Assembly: GCA_947594835.1 (NCBI GenBank) | Contig: CANQEH010000005.1 | Coordinates: 57,663 to 121,662, forward strand | Source: an uncultured Acetatifactor sp. | GTDB taxonomy: Bacteria; Bacillota; Clostridia; Lachnospirales; Lachnospiraceae | DNA length: 64,000 bases | Reading direction: 5' to 3' | Shown: positions 25,388 to 34,343 of the stretch, piece by piece | Layout of the letters: every line of letters starts with the position of its first letter | Position numbering within the stretch: the first letter of the stretch is position 1 | Notes under the pieces: generated by a model | Database searches by the model: none | What the model was told of the DNA's origin: nothing | What the model saw: the letters and a program-made list of their open reading frames with translations, nothing else | Translations under genes and position numbers: made by a program

Positions 25388-26434
25388 ATGGGACGCAGGC
25401 AGAAGATTTTTCTCATTATTTTTATCCCGTTTTTTGTGTTCCTGACAGGCGCACTGACCTTTGGCCTGTATCGGATGTGGGGCCGTAGCCGCCTGGACAG
25501 TCACGCAGAGGCGCTGCGGGCAATCCAAATAGAGGAGCAGGGCACGGAAGAGGAGAGCGGACTTTTTCTGGAGGAAGGCCAGGTCTTATACAGAGGGGAG
25601 CTGTACGAATACAACGACGACCTGCTGACTTTTTTGTGCCTTGGGGTGGACAGCAGGCAGGACATCCAGAAGGAGAAAACGCCGGGCGCCGCCGGGCAGG
25701 CGGATACCGTGATTTTAGCTGTCATGGACACCGTTCAAAAGAACTTAAAGCTGATCAATATCTCCCGGGACACCATGGCAAAAATCAAAATCTATGACAA
25801 AAACGGAATCTACCTCTACGACAAGGAGGCACAGCTTGCGCTGCAATATGCGTATGGGGACGGGAGGGAGAAAAGCTGCCTGCTGATGGAGCAGGCGGTG
25901 TCCAGGCTCTTTTACGGCATTCCCATACACGGCTACGGGGCCATCGACGTAAAGGCCGTAGCCGGGTTAAACGATCTGGTGGGAGGCGTGGAGGTCACCG
26001 TGATAGAGGATCTGTCGCGCTTTACGCCGGATCTGGCCTTAGGGAACACGCTGAGGCTTACCGGAAGGCAGGCCCTGCACTACGTCCAGGAGCGGGATGT
26101 GGAGTCGGAGGCTCTGGGCGCCAACAACCTGCGGATTGAACGGCAGAAGCAGTATCTCCAGGCTTTCTGGCAGGAGGTCAAAGAGGAGACGAAAAAGGAT
26201 CTCTCCATTCCCTTAAAGCTCTACCAGACGGCCTCCAGGCATATGGTGACCAGCATCACCGCAGACCAGGCGGCCTATCTAGGCACCATCGCCCTGGACT
26301 GTACCTTTGACGGGGAAGATATGCTCTCCGTCGCCGGGACGGTGGAGAAGGAAGACGTCTACGAGGAGTTTTATGTGGACGAGGAGGCGCTCTATGACCT
26401 GATCCTACGGGTCTTTTACCGGAGGATATCTTAG
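25388..26434 (+). CDS. LCP family (LytR-CpsA-Psr) glycopolymer ligase
   Basis: Membrane-anchored phosphotransferase that moves glycopolymers from lipid carrier to peptidoglycan. It has an N-terminal helix (about residues 6-26) followed by the LCP domain. LTFLCLGVDSR, the QADTVILAVMD segment, LINISRDTMAKI with the conserved Arg-Asp, and the R-x3-Q region NNLRIERQKQYL are visible. 348 residues. Its place between the sortase and the ABC exporter indicates that the locus product is wall-attached and not freely released. Confidence 0.92.
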   Translation: MGRRQKIFLIIFIPFFVFLTGALTFGLYRMWGRSRLDSHAEALRAIQIEEQGTEEESGLFLEEGQVLYRGELYEYNDDLLTFLCLGVDSRQDIQKEKTPGAAGQADTVILAVMDTVQKNLKLINISRDTMAKIKIYDKNGIYLYDKEAQLALQYAYGDGREKSCLLMEQAVSRLFYGIPIHGYGAIDVKAVAGLNDLVGGVEVTVIEDLSRFTPDLALGNTLRLTGRQALHYVQERDVESEALGANNLRIERQKQYLQAFWQEVKEETKKDLSIPLKLYQTASRHMVTSITADQAAYLGTIALDCTFDGEDMLSVAGTVEKEDVYEEFYVDEEALYDLILRVFYRRIS

Positions 26435-26505
26435 CGGTATGACTATCGGTTACCCGGTATTCATATATAGAAACCATCTATCAGAGACGAGAGGAGGTTT
26501 GTCCA

Positions 26506-27024
26506 ATGAAAAAATTATATGCACTTCTCATGGCCGGCATGATGGCAGCGACTTTTGCTATGCCCGCCATGGCGGCGCCCAGCCCGACGGCCCAGGTCAT
26601 CGAGGCTGCGGACGCCATTTCCGTACCCGTAGCCGGGACGGCAGTGACGGATCTGCGCACGGATATTGCAGCGGCAGCTGTGGAGTACGCCGGGGATCAG
26701 ACGTTCTTAAGCAGTATGGAAGTGTCTGCATCTGCCAAGCTTTCCGCGGTGTTTGACTTATCTTACAGCGGCGCCATCCCGGAGGGCGGCGTGCAGATTC
26801 CCGTGGTTGTCAGTTCGGCTAAGCCCGGCGATGTGGTCTATGTCCTGCACAGACAGGATCATCTCGAAGGGATGCCCTGGGAAAAAGTGGGACAGGCTAC
26901 GCTGGACGGCAGTCTGACTGTGACGTGCACTTTTCAGTCCTTTTCCCCTGTGATGATTCTGGTTGTGGACGCTGAGGATGTTCCGGCAGCCGCAGGGATC
27001 AAGTCGCCCAAAACAGGCGAATAA
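26506..27024 (+). CDS. Small secreted protein ending in SPKTGE
   Basis: 172 residues with a clear signal peptide (KKLYALLMAGMMAATFAMPAMA, likely cut after AMA) and a ~130-residue beta-rich exported domain with no family I recognise. The C-terminus is IKSPKTGE followed at once by TAA. SPKTG matches the class B sortase motif known from C. difficile, and a class B sortase is two genes upstream. The usual hydrophobic anchor and basic tail are missing, and no frame continues them downstream. GAGGAGG precedes the start. It may be a truncated sortase substrate or a soluble form. Confidence 0.75.
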   Translation: MKKLYALLMAGMMAATFAMPAMAAPSPTAQVIEAADAISVPVAGTAVTDLRTDIAAAAVEYAGDQTFLSSMEVSASAKLSAVFDLSYSGAIPEGGVQIPVVVSSAKPGDVVYVLHRQDHLEGMPWEKVGQATLDGSLTVTCTFQSFSPVMILVVDAEDVPAAAGIKSPKTGE

Positions 27025-27045
27025 ATTTTTGCAGTAATGTTCTAA

Positions 27046-27111
27046 ACGGCCTTCGGGCCGTATATCTGAATCGGTAGCGTGGTTTCTATCGGGGCGCGGA
27101 CGCGAATGCGT
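27046..27111 (+). other. Two hairpins after the SPKTGE gene
   Basis: ACGGCC-TTCG-GGCCGT (27046-27061) is a compact tetraloop hairpin with no T-run. A second hairpin, CGGACGC-GAAT-GCGTCCG, lies at about 27094-27111. They may lower read-through or stabilise the upstream mRNA within the operon. Confidence 0.5.
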
Positions 27112-27142
27112 CCGTGTCCAAATCAAAACATCAATAAGGGCG

Positions 27143-28600
27143 ATGTCTGTGAAAGAACACATCAAAAAAGACAAGGGGAGCCAAACAAAAGCTGCCGTAG
27201 ACAGGATGGCTCTCTATGACGGCGTTTTATCCGAATATCCCGGGTTTCTACAGACCATCCGGCAGACGGAGACGGCATTGTCTCCGAAGGAGGATGTGTC
27301 GCTTTATCTGAGGACTATGGTTCCGGCGCTGTTTGAATTTGTGGACTGGGTACTGAGGGAAGCGGACAGCCGCGGGATCAGGCGGCTTTATTTCTTAAGC
27401 CGGGACGGATATCAGATGTACAAAATCGCCTGCAGCATGGCAGCACGGCGGAGGACGCCGGTGGAGTGCAGATACCTCTCCGTTTCCCGGTATTCCCTGA
27501 GAGTGCCCGCATACAGCCTGGATCTGGAAAACAGCCTGGATTTTATCTGTGTGGGCGGGATCGACGTGACCATGGAAAAGCTCCTGCAGCGGGCGGCGCT
27601 TACGCCGAAGGAGACGCAGGAGATCCTCCTTGCCATGGGATGGCAGCACAGGAGAAAGGAAATTTTAGATTATCGGAAGATCCTGGAGGCCAAGAAGCTG
27701 TTAAAAACCCAGGAAAAGCTGTTTTCCTATATCAAGCGACATTCCGAAGAGGCTTATGAAAGTGCCGTTGGCTATCTGAAGCAGGAAGGACTGATGTCAG
27801 AGGAGCCCTATGCTCTGGTAGACAGCGGATGGGTGGGGACGATGCAGCAGTCCCTGGAAAGGCTGGTACGCAGCCAAAACCCCGGGATTTCCCTGGAAGG
27901 GTTTTATTTCGGCCTGTATGAACTGCCTGAAGGCGCGGACCCGGACAGGTATCACGGGTGGTATTTTTCGCCGGGCCGGGGACTGGGCCGGAAAATTTAT
28001 TTTTCCAATTCCCTGTTTGAGATGATCTGTTCCTCCCAGGAAGGCATGACATACGGCTATCGGGAAGCGGAAGGGCGTTTTTGTCTGAAGCGGGATACAA
28101 GGGGAAATCCCAACGCAGAACAGTTGGGAAGGACTCTGAAGGCCCTGGAAGCATTTCTGAAGCGCTGCCCGGACAGCTTCAAATGCAGTGGGCTTCGCGG
28201 GGAAAAAACGGAAAAAGGGCGGACAGGCCGCGGCAGAGAGGCGGAAGGGGAGCTGACGGAGCGGCTCTTCCGGCTGTTGATGGCAGAACCGGGACAGCTG
28301 GAACTGGAAAGCTTTGGAAACCAATTCTTTTCAGATGATGTGCTGGAAGGGAGCATGAAAGAGGCTGCCGCAAGGCTGACAAAGCGGGAGATCCGAGGGC
28401 AGAGAGTTCTTGGGCGGCTTTTCCACCTGTGCGGGATCGGGAAGACGCCGATTTGCGAGAGCAGCTGGATCGAGGGAAGCATCGCAAGGCTTGGGTCCGG
28501 AAAGCGAAAGAGTTATCTGCGCCACGTGAGATATTACAAATTTGCCGTATACTTCAGAAAGCAGATCAAGGCTATGGGGAAGGGAAGACATTTATTCTGA
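27143..28600 (+). CDS. SRDG-domain glycan-locus protein without HAD domain
   Basis: A 485-residue protein sharing the C-terminal domain of the two HAD proteins at 30515 and 37738: RRLYFLSRDGYQMYKIA near residue 78, then ALVDSGWVGTMQQSLERL near 225, matching ILFLSRDGDILKQVY and AVDVGWAGSGAM. It lacks the N-terminal FDIFDT HAD domain. No signal peptide or membrane helix is evident, so it is cytoplasmic. The function of this domain is unknown to me; repeated occurrence in one glycan locus suggests sugar or sugar-phosphate transfer. GC content is like the chromosome. Confidence 0.6.
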   Translation: MSVKEHIKKDKGSQTKAAVDRMALYDGVLSEYPGFLQTIRQTETALSPKEDVSLYLRTMVPALFEFVDWVLREADSRGIRRLYFLSRDGYQMYKIACSMAARRRTPVECRYLSVSRYSLRVPAYSLDLENSLDFICVGGIDVTMEKLLQRAALTPKETQEILLAMGWQHRRKEILDYRKILEAKKLLKTQEKLFSYIKRHSEEAYESAVGYLKQEGLMSEEPYALVDSGWVGTMQQSLERLVRSQNPGISLEGFYFGLYELPEGADPDRYHGWYFSPGRGLGRKIYFSNSLFEMICSSQEGMTYGYREAEGRFCLKRDTRGNPNAEQLGRTLKALEAFLKRCPDSFKCSGLRGEKTEKGRTGRGREAEGELTERLFRLLMAEPGQLELESFGNQFFSDDVLEGSMKEAAARLTKREIRGQRVLGRLFHLCGIGKTPICESSWIEGSIARLGSGKRKSYLRHVRYYKFAVYFRKQIKAMGKGRHLF

Positions 28601-28601
28601 T

Positions 28602-29378
28602 ATGGGAAGAAACAGGGAAGACCGAAAGCAGTATCTATTTGCCCTGCGGCAGATGGTGACAAGGGAGACCAAGAGGAAATATGCCAGATCCTATCTGGGG
28701 ATCTTGTGGAGCGTTTTAAACCCTCTGCTACATATGACAGTAATGTCACTTGTGTTCTCAACCATTTTCAAGAGATCCATTGAGAACTACCCAATTTATC
28801 TGTTTACGGGACAGCTGTTCTGGTCGCTTTTTTCGGAAGCCACAAGCCAGGGGATGAGCGCGCTGACAGACAATAAATCCATGCTGTTAAAGACGAAATT
28901 CAGCGGGCAGACCTTTGTGATCGCCAGGGTTCTCACTGCGCTCAGCAATTTTGGCTATTCATTTGCAGCGTATGTTGTGATGCTGTTTCTCTTCCGGATC
29001 AGGCCAACGGTTTATATGCTCTTGCTGCCTGTGCCCCTCATATTGCTTCTCATGTTTTCCACAGGTGTGGCCCTGGGGCTGTCGGTGTTTTATGTGTTCT
29101 TTGCAGACATTAAATATCTGTACTCCGTGCTGCTTCAGCTTTTGATGTATGTGTCCGCCCTGTTTTATCCGGCGGACCGCTTAAGCGAAGGGATGCAGAA
29201 GGTCTTGGACTTAAACCCCATATACAATTTTATCCTGTATGCCCGTGACGTGATGCTGTACGGCGTCATGCCGGAGCCAGAATTGTGGTTCAAAATCTTT
29301 CTCTGGGGGATCGCCGGACTGGGCGGTGGATATTTCCTTTTTAAGTACAACGAAAACAGCGTCATGCAGAAAATATAG
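28602..29378 (+). CDS. ABC-2 type glycan exporter permease (TagG/Wzm-like)
   Basis: A 258-residue membrane protein with about six helices. The N-terminal amphipathic part KRKYARSYLGILWSVLNPLLHM is characteristic of TagG/Wzm/RfbA permeases that export teichoic acids and O-antigens. The frame is open from 28542 inside the upstream gene, but ATG 28602, 1 bp after that stop, gives the normal N-terminus. The partner ATPase follows 39 bp later. It likely flips the lipid-linked polymer made by the locus. Confidence 0.9.
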   Translation: MGRNREDRKQYLFALRQMVTRETKRKYARSYLGILWSVLNPLLHMTVMSLVFSTIFKRSIENYPIYLFTGQLFWSLFSEATSQGMSALTDNKSMLLKTKFSGQTFVIARVLTALSNFGYSFAAYVVMLFLFRIRPTVYMLLLPVPLILLLMFSTGVALGLSVFYVFFADIKYLYSVLLQLLMYVSALFYPADRLSEGMQKVLDLNPIYNFILYARDVMLYGVMPEPELWFKIFLWGIAGLGGGYFLFKYNENSVMQKI

Positions 29379-29417
29379 GACAGTGGTATGCGTGCTGAAA
29401 CACGCTGGGGGTATAAA

Positions 29418-30518
29418 ATGATGTTAACATGGGTTTTCCTGGCGGCGGCCATGGCCGCTGCGATCTCCATCGGGGCAGCCTGCCTCCTGCAAAGCCAAAG
29501 AAGGCTGGAAGGGCAGAGCGGCAGAACAGACAGGCCATACCTGGGACAAAGGAAAACGGAGGAAGCATATCTTGCGGAAGAGGCGGGGAATGGCAGTGAG
29601 GATGGCATGGCCCTTGCGAAAGAAACAGGGAATGGCGATGAGGACGGCATGGCTTTTGAGGAGGATCTGGCCGATGGAGCTTTTGAGGAGTCTTTGCTCT
29701 ATGAGGAGGAATACGGATTAGAGGAATGGGATGACACAGAGGAGTATGAGGAGCCTGTCATCTCTGTCCAGAATGTGACCATGATATTCCACATTTCTAC
29801 CAGCAATGCCTCCGGCTTAAAGGAATACCTGATCCAGCGGTTGAAGCATCAGGTGTCCCACCGGGAGCTGATCGCGTTGGATCATGTAGATTTCGACGTG
29901 TACCAGGGGGAGGTGGTGGGCATCATCGGCACCAACGGTTCCGGCAAGAGCACGCTGCTTCGGATTGTGTCAGGGGCGCTGCGGCCAACGGCAGGCCGCG
30001 TGCTGGTGGATCGGAGGAAAGTACAGCTTCTGACGCTGGGGACTGGGTTTGACATGGAGCTTTCGGCCAGGGAAAACGTGTACTTAAACGGGGCAATGAT
30101 TGGGTATTCCAAGGCGTTCTTAGACAGCCATTACCAGAGAATCGTCCAGTTTGCGGAGTTGGAGGGCTTTATGGAGGAAAAAGTCAAAAATTTTTCCTCC
30201 GGCATGGTGTCCCGTCTGGGCTTCGCCATCGCCACAGCCGGGGACGCGGCGGAGATCCTGATTCTGGACGAGGTATTGTCGGTGGGAGATGAGTTTTTTC
30301 GCAAAAAGAGCTTAAAAAGAATCCAGGAGATGATCCACGGAGGCTCCACAGTGCTGATGGTGAGCCATGGGATGGGGACAATCCTGGAGCACTGCACAAA
30401 GGTAGTGTGGATCGAAAAAGGGGTGCTGCAGATGGTGGGGGATGCGGCGGAGGTGTGTGGGGCGTATAGGGGGATGGAAGCTGACAAGGAAAAGGAATGG
30501 TCGGAGAAACTGGGATGA
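29418..30518 (+). CDS. Membrane-anchored ABC exporter ATPase (TagH/Wzt-like)
   Basis: ATPase partner of the TagG-like permease. The nucleotide-binding domain starts near residue 115: Walker A GTNGSGKST (171-179), signature NFSSGMVSRL, Walker B ILILDEVLSVGD and switch His in VSHGMG. Unusually, this is preceded by a hydrophobic helix (about 2-25, TWVFLAAAMAAAISIGAA) and a ~85-residue acidic linker with an imperfect repeat (GNGSEDGMAL / GNGDEDGMAF). TagH proteins normally carry extra domains at the C-terminus instead. I start at ATG 29418, six bases after GGGGG; ATG 29388 is an alternative. ATGA overlap with the next gene. Confidence 0.9.
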   Translation: MMLTWVFLAAAMAAAISIGAACLLQSQRRLEGQSGRTDRPYLGQRKTEEAYLAEEAGNGSEDGMALAKETGNGDEDGMAFEEDLADGAFEESLLYEEEYGLEEWDDTEEYEEPVISVQNVTMIFHISTSNASGLKEYLIQRLKHQVSHRELIALDHVDFDVYQGEVVGIIGTNGSGKSTLLRIVSGALRPTAGRVLVDRRKVQLLTLGTGFDMELSARENVYLNGAMIGYSKAFLDSHYQRIVQFAELEGFMEEKVKNFSSGMVSRLGFAIATAGDAAEILILDEVLSVGDEFFRKKSLKRIQEMIHGGSTVLMVSHGMGTILEHCTKVVWIEKGVLQMVGDAAEVCGAYRGMEADKEKEWSEKLG

Positions 30519-32719
30519 AGCTGAAAGATAAATTATATGACTACATTGTGAGAAAAAATGCGAATATCAGATATGAGTATGAGAGGTATGTACAAGAGCA
30601 TATCCCGGAACATTATACCCATAGAAGCAGACATTGGAAAATTTTAGGAAAGCTGATATGGCATTACAGGGTAGCGAAAAAAACGCAGCCAATGATGTAC
30701 TGGGAGAAAAATGGAAGCAGCGCCCATGAGACAGAACAAGCAATACCAGATCAGACTCACAACATAAAAAAGCCTGATCCAAAGAAAACCATAGAGGCGG
30801 CTAACAGCGCGACACCTGTCAAAGGCCCGTATCTCCGAGGTGCAGAGTCCACGTTTTTCCACAGGGTAGCGCCATATCATTTTGGGAAGGGGCTGCTCCA
30901 ATATGAAGTTATCTCATTTGATATTTTTGATACATTGTTATTCCGCCCGTTTGAACATCCGGCGGACATCTTTTTGCTTGTCGGCAAACGGTTAGCCTAT
31001 CCGGCAATTTTTACCAGCTACAAAAAAAGCAGGATGGAAGCGGAGAAGGAAGCGCGGTCGCAGCTTCAAACTCAGTATGGCACAAGAGAAGTCAATATTT
31101 ATGAAATATATGAGCAGCTTGAAAGAAAGTCAGGCATCCCTGCTGAGACTGGCGTACAAACGGAAATTCAGACAGAAAAGGATTATCTTTTTGCAAATCC
31201 ATATATGCAGATTGTGTATAACATCCTCCGCGCCCATAAGAAGTCGATCGTATTGACCTCAGATATGTATCTCCCAGGTCACATCATGGCGGAGCTGGTA
31301 GAAAAGTGCGGATACCATGGATATGAGAAAATTTATGTATCTTGCGACTATAGATGCAATAAAGGAAGCGGCGAATTATACCGACGTATCATAGATGACT
31401 ATCCGGGCAAAAAGATCGTTCACATCGGGGACAACTATGCAGCAGACATTCAGGGGGCGCAAAAAGCTGGATTTGAGACAAGATATTATAAAAATGTAAA
31501 TGATGTGGGTCGGCAGTTTCGGGCGGAATGGATGTCTGATCTGACAGGTTCAGCATATAAAGGTCTTATCAACGCATATCTCCACAATGGGATGAACCAA
31601 CTCCCCTTTTTTTATGAATATGGATTTGTTTATGGCGGGATTTATATTTTGGGGTTTTGCCAATGGATAGAAGAAAAAGCGAAAAGGGAAGGGATCGACA
31701 AAATTATTTTTTTGTCCCGGGAGGGGGATATCTATCAAAAAATTTATCGCAAATTATATGGAGATATTGAGAGTGAATGTATTTTCTGGTCCCAGTTTGC
31801 CAGTTTAAAATATATGGCGGAGATGCAGCAGGAGGCATTTATCGATTGCGTCGTCCGGCAAAAGGCATCCGGCGCATTAAATGTAAAATTATCGAGTATT
31901 TTAGACAGCTTTTCTATCCAGCTATCGGAAGACGAACTGAAAAAGTACGGGCTCTGCCATAGCAGTATTGTGAGCGGATATAATCTGGAAGCGATCAAAA
32001 AGTGTATTGGGAGCAATTGGGAATCCATTTGCAAAGGATATCGTATGGAACGCGGCTGCGTCATCCGTAAAGTGCAGACATTGATCGGAGATGCAAAACG
32101 TATTGCGGTAGTCGACGTGGGATGGACTGGAAGCGGGCCGCTGGGTTTTAAAGCGTTTGTAGAAAAATATGTTGCAAAAGACTGTAACATTGTGTGTTGG
32201 ATGGCAGGCGGTGCGGGGAGCTATGGAACCGCAGAGTATGCGCTGCCTTATTATCAGGATGGCACTTTGGACGCTTATCTCTTTTCTCCGCTGCACGACA
32301 GACGAAACGAGCAGATCCATGTCACAGAAAATGCTGCTGTTACCAATAATGCCGTGTTTGAACTGTTTACGCAGGCGCAATACCCTGCTTTCTGCGGCGT
32401 AGGGGAGTGTGGAAATTATGTATTTGACATCCCGGAGGCAGAAAATTACGAGATCATATCCCAGATACAAAAGGGGATTTTAGATTTCTGTATGCTTTAT
32501 CGGGAAACATTTTCAAAAGACGCATACCTGTGCAACATCAGCGGGCATGACGCGTATCGTCCATTCTCGGTTTTGGCTTTTCACAAGCACTATTTTGAAA
32601 CTCACTTTCAAGATATCATATATGGGTATGCCTTTAGCGGCGATCGGGAGCATCAGCATATCGAGAGCATCGGGGAACGTGTGAAAAATTACTATCTGCA
32701 TATCGGAGGTCAGAAATAG
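30515..32719 (+). CDS. HAD-domain plus SREG-domain glycan-locus protein (AT-rich paralogue)
   Basis: A 734-residue two-domain protein. After a basic N-terminal ~125 residues, VISFDIFDTLLFRPF provides the HAD motif I (Asp136, Asp139), LTSDMYLPG motif II, and KIVHIGDNYAADIQGA motif III/IV. The C-terminal half carries IIFLSREGDIYQKIY and VVDVGWTGSGPLG, shared with 27143 and 37738. Start at 30515 forms an ATGA overlap with the ATPase gene. Codon use becomes strongly AT-rich here and stays so to 37267, suggesting that this gene arrived with the following module. Function unknown; a phosphatase or phosphotransferase acting on glycan intermediates is one possibility. Confidence 0.65.
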   Translation: MKLKDKLYDYIVRKNANIRYEYERYVQEHIPEHYTHRSRHWKILGKLIWHYRVAKKTQPMMYWEKNGSSAHETEQAIPDQTHNIKKPDPKKTIEAANSATPVKGPYLRGAESTFFHRVAPYHFGKGLLQYEVISFDIFDTLLFRPFEHPADIFLLVGKRLAYPAIFTSYKKSRMEAEKEARSQLQTQYGTREVNIYEIYEQLERKSGIPAETGVQTEIQTEKDYLFANPYMQIVYNILRAHKKSIVLTSDMYLPGHIMAELVEKCGYHGYEKIYVSCDYRCNKGSGELYRRIIDDYPGKKIVHIGDNYAADIQGAQKAGFETRYYKNVNDVGRQFRAEWMSDLTGSAYKGLINAYLHNGMNQLPFFYEYGFVYGGIYILGFCQWIEEKAKREGIDKIIFLSREGDIYQKIYRKLYGDIESECIFWSQFASLKYMAEMQQEAFIDCVVRQKASGALNVKLSSILDSFSIQLSEDELKKYGLCHSSIVSGYNLEAIKKCIGSNWESICKGYRMERGCVIRKVQTLIGDAKRIAVVDVGWTGSGPLGFKAFVEKYVAKDCNIVCWMAGGAGSYGTAEYALPYYQDGTLDAYLFSPLHDRRNEQIHVTENAAVTNNAVFELFTQAQYPAFCGVGECGNYVFDIPEAENYEIISQIQKGILDFCMLYRETFSKDAYLCNISGHDAYRPFSVLAFHKHYFETHFQDIIYGYAFSGDREHQHIESIGERVKNYYLHIGGQK

Positions 32720-32720
32720 C

Positions 32721-34343
32721 ATGGTTTTATACAGTGTGGTCACGACATACCACTTATTGGAAGCAATTGTGCACAAATTAAAATACAACAAAGGATGCAG
32801 CGGCGTTCTGATGCTCAGCAGATGGTTAAAGGCGAAATATCCCTGGTATACGGATATGCAGTCCATCTTTGAAAAAATAATTGTTTTCGATGCGCAATAT
32901 GCGTATCCAGACGATATCACTGAAAAACTGGATCGATATTTTGTTCAATTGTTAGGAGACAGTGAGGTGGATCTGAGCCAAATGGAACAGATCCATGTAT
33001 ACGGGGCTGAACACGCCTTCGGCGTTTTTCTATTTATCAACAAGATTGAGAATATCTACTGGGAAGAGGGAAAAGGCGCTCTCAGCAAAAAAGACGCTAT
33101 GCTGGAACTTTTTACAAAAACTAATGGGCCCCAAAAGGCCGAATTTCAATATAAGCTACATTTATATGATGGAGAGGCGTCATTTGTCAAAAAGCGATAC
33201 TATAACAGAACGTTCCAATCAAAAGAATTGGATGATGAAAATTTATGCCACTTTGATCTGGTACAAGAGCTGCAGGAGATGGAGGAAAAGGAGCGGGATG
33301 CTGTCATAGGACTGTTTTACAGGGAAGATAAGATTGAGGCTGGCCGTGGCGACGCAGTATTGTTGACGGAACATTTTGCGAATTTATCCATCATGTCGTG
33401 GGATGAACAGAGATTATTGTATCAATATCTGACCGATTACTTTCTCTCAAGGTATCGCCTTTTGATCAAACCGCATCCTGACGATGTCATGTATTACGAG
33501 TATGTTTTTACTGACAGCCATGTAATCAGAACGTGTTTCCCATCTGAACTCCTGCCTTTTATCTTTGAAGGACAGCCAGAGGTTGTGGCCACTTCCAGTT
33601 CGACTGGTATTTATGATTTCCGAACTATGTATGATAAGGTTTTAGAATTTAACTTTGAATTTTCACACGGAAAGCAGTTTTATAACCTAAACAGGTACTA
33701 TGTGGCCTTATCCTATGCGGACTCCTATATCAAAAATGGGTATGAACTTAAGTTGATCGGCGTCAATCCGGCATATATCGATAATTTTCAATCATTCTGC
33801 AAACTATGTGAAACACCTTACCAGAGTATCTGCCTGGAGGCCAAGCCGCCTGGAGAATATGGTCAGGGGAAAAGCGTATGGATTGTTGACAGAATAGCAG
33901 ATCCGCATACCAATGCTTTCGATATCTGTATGCTGATGGAAAAATTACAGACGGACGACATCATTATTTTTATAAATACTGACGGCAGCTATTGCTTTTA
34001 TACATATCCGTATAAGTATTTATGGAAATATCTCCATGTCATTGAAATTGATATCCGCGCAGACAGAAAGCCGGAAGAATCTATCACTTTCTCCGGCCCA
34101 TCTTATACGGAAGATCGGAAAGAGCAAATTTATGTTTTTCAGAAAGGGGAAAAAATGGACAGATTCCACTTAGAAAAGGAATTGCCCAATGTGGGCGTTA
34201 CCGTATCGGCACAAGGATATGACGGGCAGGCAGAAAAGATCAAAATTCTGGAGGGTATGTTAGAAGCGACAGAGAAAAGGCTGTTGTATTATATCAAAAG
34301 AGAGAAAGATTTATTATCAGAGTTAGGAGAGAAAAAGGCATGA
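32721..34343 (+). CDS. Sialyltransferase/polysialyltransferase-like glycosyltransferase
   Basis: A 540-residue protein not assignable by strong identity, but it has the three short motifs of bacterial sialyl- and ulosonyl-transferases of the GT38/GT52/GT80 type in the right order: an acidic-acidic-Gly motif (WEEGKG, residues 114-119), a HP motif (LIKPHPDD, 248-255) and a Ser-rich motif (VATSSSTGIYD, 289-299). The C-terminal ~35 residues are predicted coiled coil. It directly precedes a CMP-sugar synthetase gene, overlapping it by 4 bp, which fits use of a CMP-activated donor. AT-rich codon use. Confidence 0.6.
   Translation: MVLYSVVTTYHLLEAIVHKLKYNKGCSGVLMLSRWLKAKYPWYTDMQSIFEKIIVFDAQYAYPDDITEKLDRYFVQLLGDSEVDLSQMEQIHVYGAEHAFGVFLFINKIENIYWEEGKGALSKKDAMLELFTKTNGPQKAEFQYKLHLYDGEASFVKKRYYNRTFQSKELDDENLCHFDLVQELQEMEEKERDAVIGLFYREDKIEAGRGDAVLLTEHFANLSIMSWDEQRLLYQYLTDYFLSRYRLLIKPHPDDVMYYEYVFTDSHVIRTCFPSELLPFIFEGQPEVVATSSSTGIYDFRTMYDKVLEFNFEFSHGKQFYNLNRYYVALSYADSYIKNGYELKLIGVNPAYIDNFQSFCKLCETPYQSICLEAKPPGEYGQGKSVWIVDRIADPHTNAFDICMLMEKLQTDDIIIFINTDGSYCFYTYPYKYLWKYLHVIEIDIRADRKPEESITFSGPSYTEDRKEQIYVFQKGEKMDRFHLEKELPNVGVTVSAQGYDGQAEKIKILEGMLEATEKRLLYYIKREKDLLSELGEKKA

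Noticed and set aside
27143..28600. Annotation as a standard glycosyltransferase
   Set aside because: No GT-A or GT-B signature is visible; only the domain shared with the two HAD proteins supports a relation to the glycan locus.
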